Source of the DNA: an uncultured Cytophagales bacterium
GTDB taxonomy: Bacteria > Bacteroidota > Bacteroidia > Cytophagales > Amoebophilaceae
Reading direction: 5' to 3'
Length of the DNA stretch: 44,324 nt
Assembly: GCA_946409305.1 (NCBI GenBank)
Contig: CAMJVU010000007.1
Span: 1 to 44,324 of the forward strand
Shown: one piece after another, positions 43,853 to 44,324 of the stretch
Numbering within the stretch: the stretch's first letter is position 1
Layout: every line of letters starts with the position of its first letter
Position numbers and translations under genes: made by a program
The notes under the pieces: model-generated
Seen by the model: only the letters and a program-made list of their open reading frames with translations
Databases searched by the model: none
Told to the model about the DNA's origin: nothing

Positions 43853-44324
43853 TTAAAAGTAAAAGTTTTTACCGATAGATAATTTGATGTTAAAAATACA
43901 TGTAATCAAAAGGTTTGCCCCCACATCCCTAGTATTCAAAGCTCCAATATCAAACGCGGTACCTACTTCCAAAGAAAAATCCCTAGTATTAACCCATTCA
44001 AATGGAATCACAGAAATATTTGCTCCAACTTGAACAATGTCGAAGTCTATTTCGAAGCTATTATTACTAACATCAGAAAAACTTCCCCCCATTAAATTAA
44101 CCATTACATTTCCGCCGTAGTGTGTACCATTACTCCTACCTCCTCTACCATTGTAACTCCATCTAATTCCTCCACCAAGTTGTAACATAGCAACAGCTGC
44201 ATAATTATAACCGCTAATAAATGAATGATACGCATCTCCACACAGAATAGCTTTACCGACAAATCCTAAATATTTATTGGGCCAATACGTACATGAAGAC
44301 TTAACACTTAAGAGTGATGGAATT
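43853..44324 (-). CDS. Probable outer-membrane beta-barrel protein (family B, tandem copy 2, 5' cut by window)
   Basis: The frame is open from the right edge to 43853 and encodes the C-terminal two thirds of a near-copy of the preceding protein: SSCTYWPNKYLGFVGKAILC, IRWSYNGRGGRSNGTHYGG, then EVGTAFDIGALNTRDVG and LSIGKNFYF. The signal peptide lies outside the window. The copies are offset by about 820 bases and very alike at the DNA level, so the array is young and may extend to the right. Confidence 0.65.
   Translation of the reverse strand, partial: IPSLLSVKSSCTYWPNKYLGFVGKAILCGDAYHSFISGYNYAAVAMLQLGGGIRWSYNGRGGRSNGTHYGGNVMVNLMGGSFSDVSNNSFEIDFDIVQVGANISVIPFEWVNTRDFSLEVGTAFDIGALNTRDVGANLLITCIFNIKLSIGKNFYF

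Larger units (their letters stand above)
43030..44324 (-). repeat. Tandem gene duplication of about 0.82 kb
   Basis: Bases 43030-43502 correspond to 43850-44324 with long identical stretches, for example in the segments encoding AFDIGAL and CTYWPNKY. The spacing of about 820 bases equals one gene plus its leader. Confidence 0.85.

Overview
This window is AT-rich DNA from what looks like a reduced-genome, host-associated member of the Bacteroidota. The protein markers point that way: a type-3 (eukaryote/archaea-like) prolyl-tRNA synthetase, a PheS with the CPCGGxGC..C insert usual in Bacteroidota, a SecG with an acidic tail, a DHH phosphoesterase followed by a lipoprotein-like FKBP (the order seen around gldI), a TonB-like domain protein, LptC next to a TPR/LivK-fold protein, and a one-piece tmRNA. 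Affinity with amoeba or arthropod symbionts such as Amoebophilus/Cardinium is inferred, not shown. Rickettsiales was considered and rejected. UGA acts as a stop throughout.

Layout. 1-2170: 16S rRNA 3' end, one-piece tmRNA, and two paralogous secreted, probably beta-barrel proteins. 2200-2990 (minus): decayed tRNA-Ser copy, tRNA-Ser, rplT, initiator tRNA. 3168-9500: secreted accessory proteins (macrodomain lipoprotein, repeat protein, BspA-like lipoprotein, a broken or slippage-dependent gene ending in a CaaX-like box) around ftsK. 9629-17366 (minus): oppBCDF, an MFS transporter, a secreted protein with kinase-like motifs, proS. 17543-22100: ubiquitin-like secreted protein, outer-membrane-type protein, nth, a lipoprotein, a DMT transporter, cyclophilin, tRNA-Ile(UAU). 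22326-24596: two paralogous surface proteins, the first split by two T8 tracts. 24874-36423: housekeeping block (tRNA-Met, trmD, DMT transporter, pepP, 5S rRNA, rsmG, tonB-like, secG, nrnA, FKBP, tRNA-Gly, pheS, ndk, htrA, tRNA-Arg x2, tRNA-Lys). 36688-42680: small secreted protein, ruvC, lptF/G, rpsJ, TPR/LivK-fold protein, lptC, tatD. 43034-44324: tandem pair of surface proteins cut by the window edge.

Two themes stand out. First, gene expression is unusual. The 16S 3' end lacks the anti-Shine-Dalgarno core, gene starts lack SD motifs, several genes begin 0-22 nt after a tRNA or tmRNA 3' end, rRNA genes are unlinked, and ribosomal protein genes sit alone. Second, the accessory genes look like a surface and host-interaction repertoire: macrodomain, ubiquitin-like fold, CaaX-like tail, kinase-like motifs, BspA repeats, and an expanded surface-protein family. 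Several of these carry poly-T or TTTA repeats that could vary expression.
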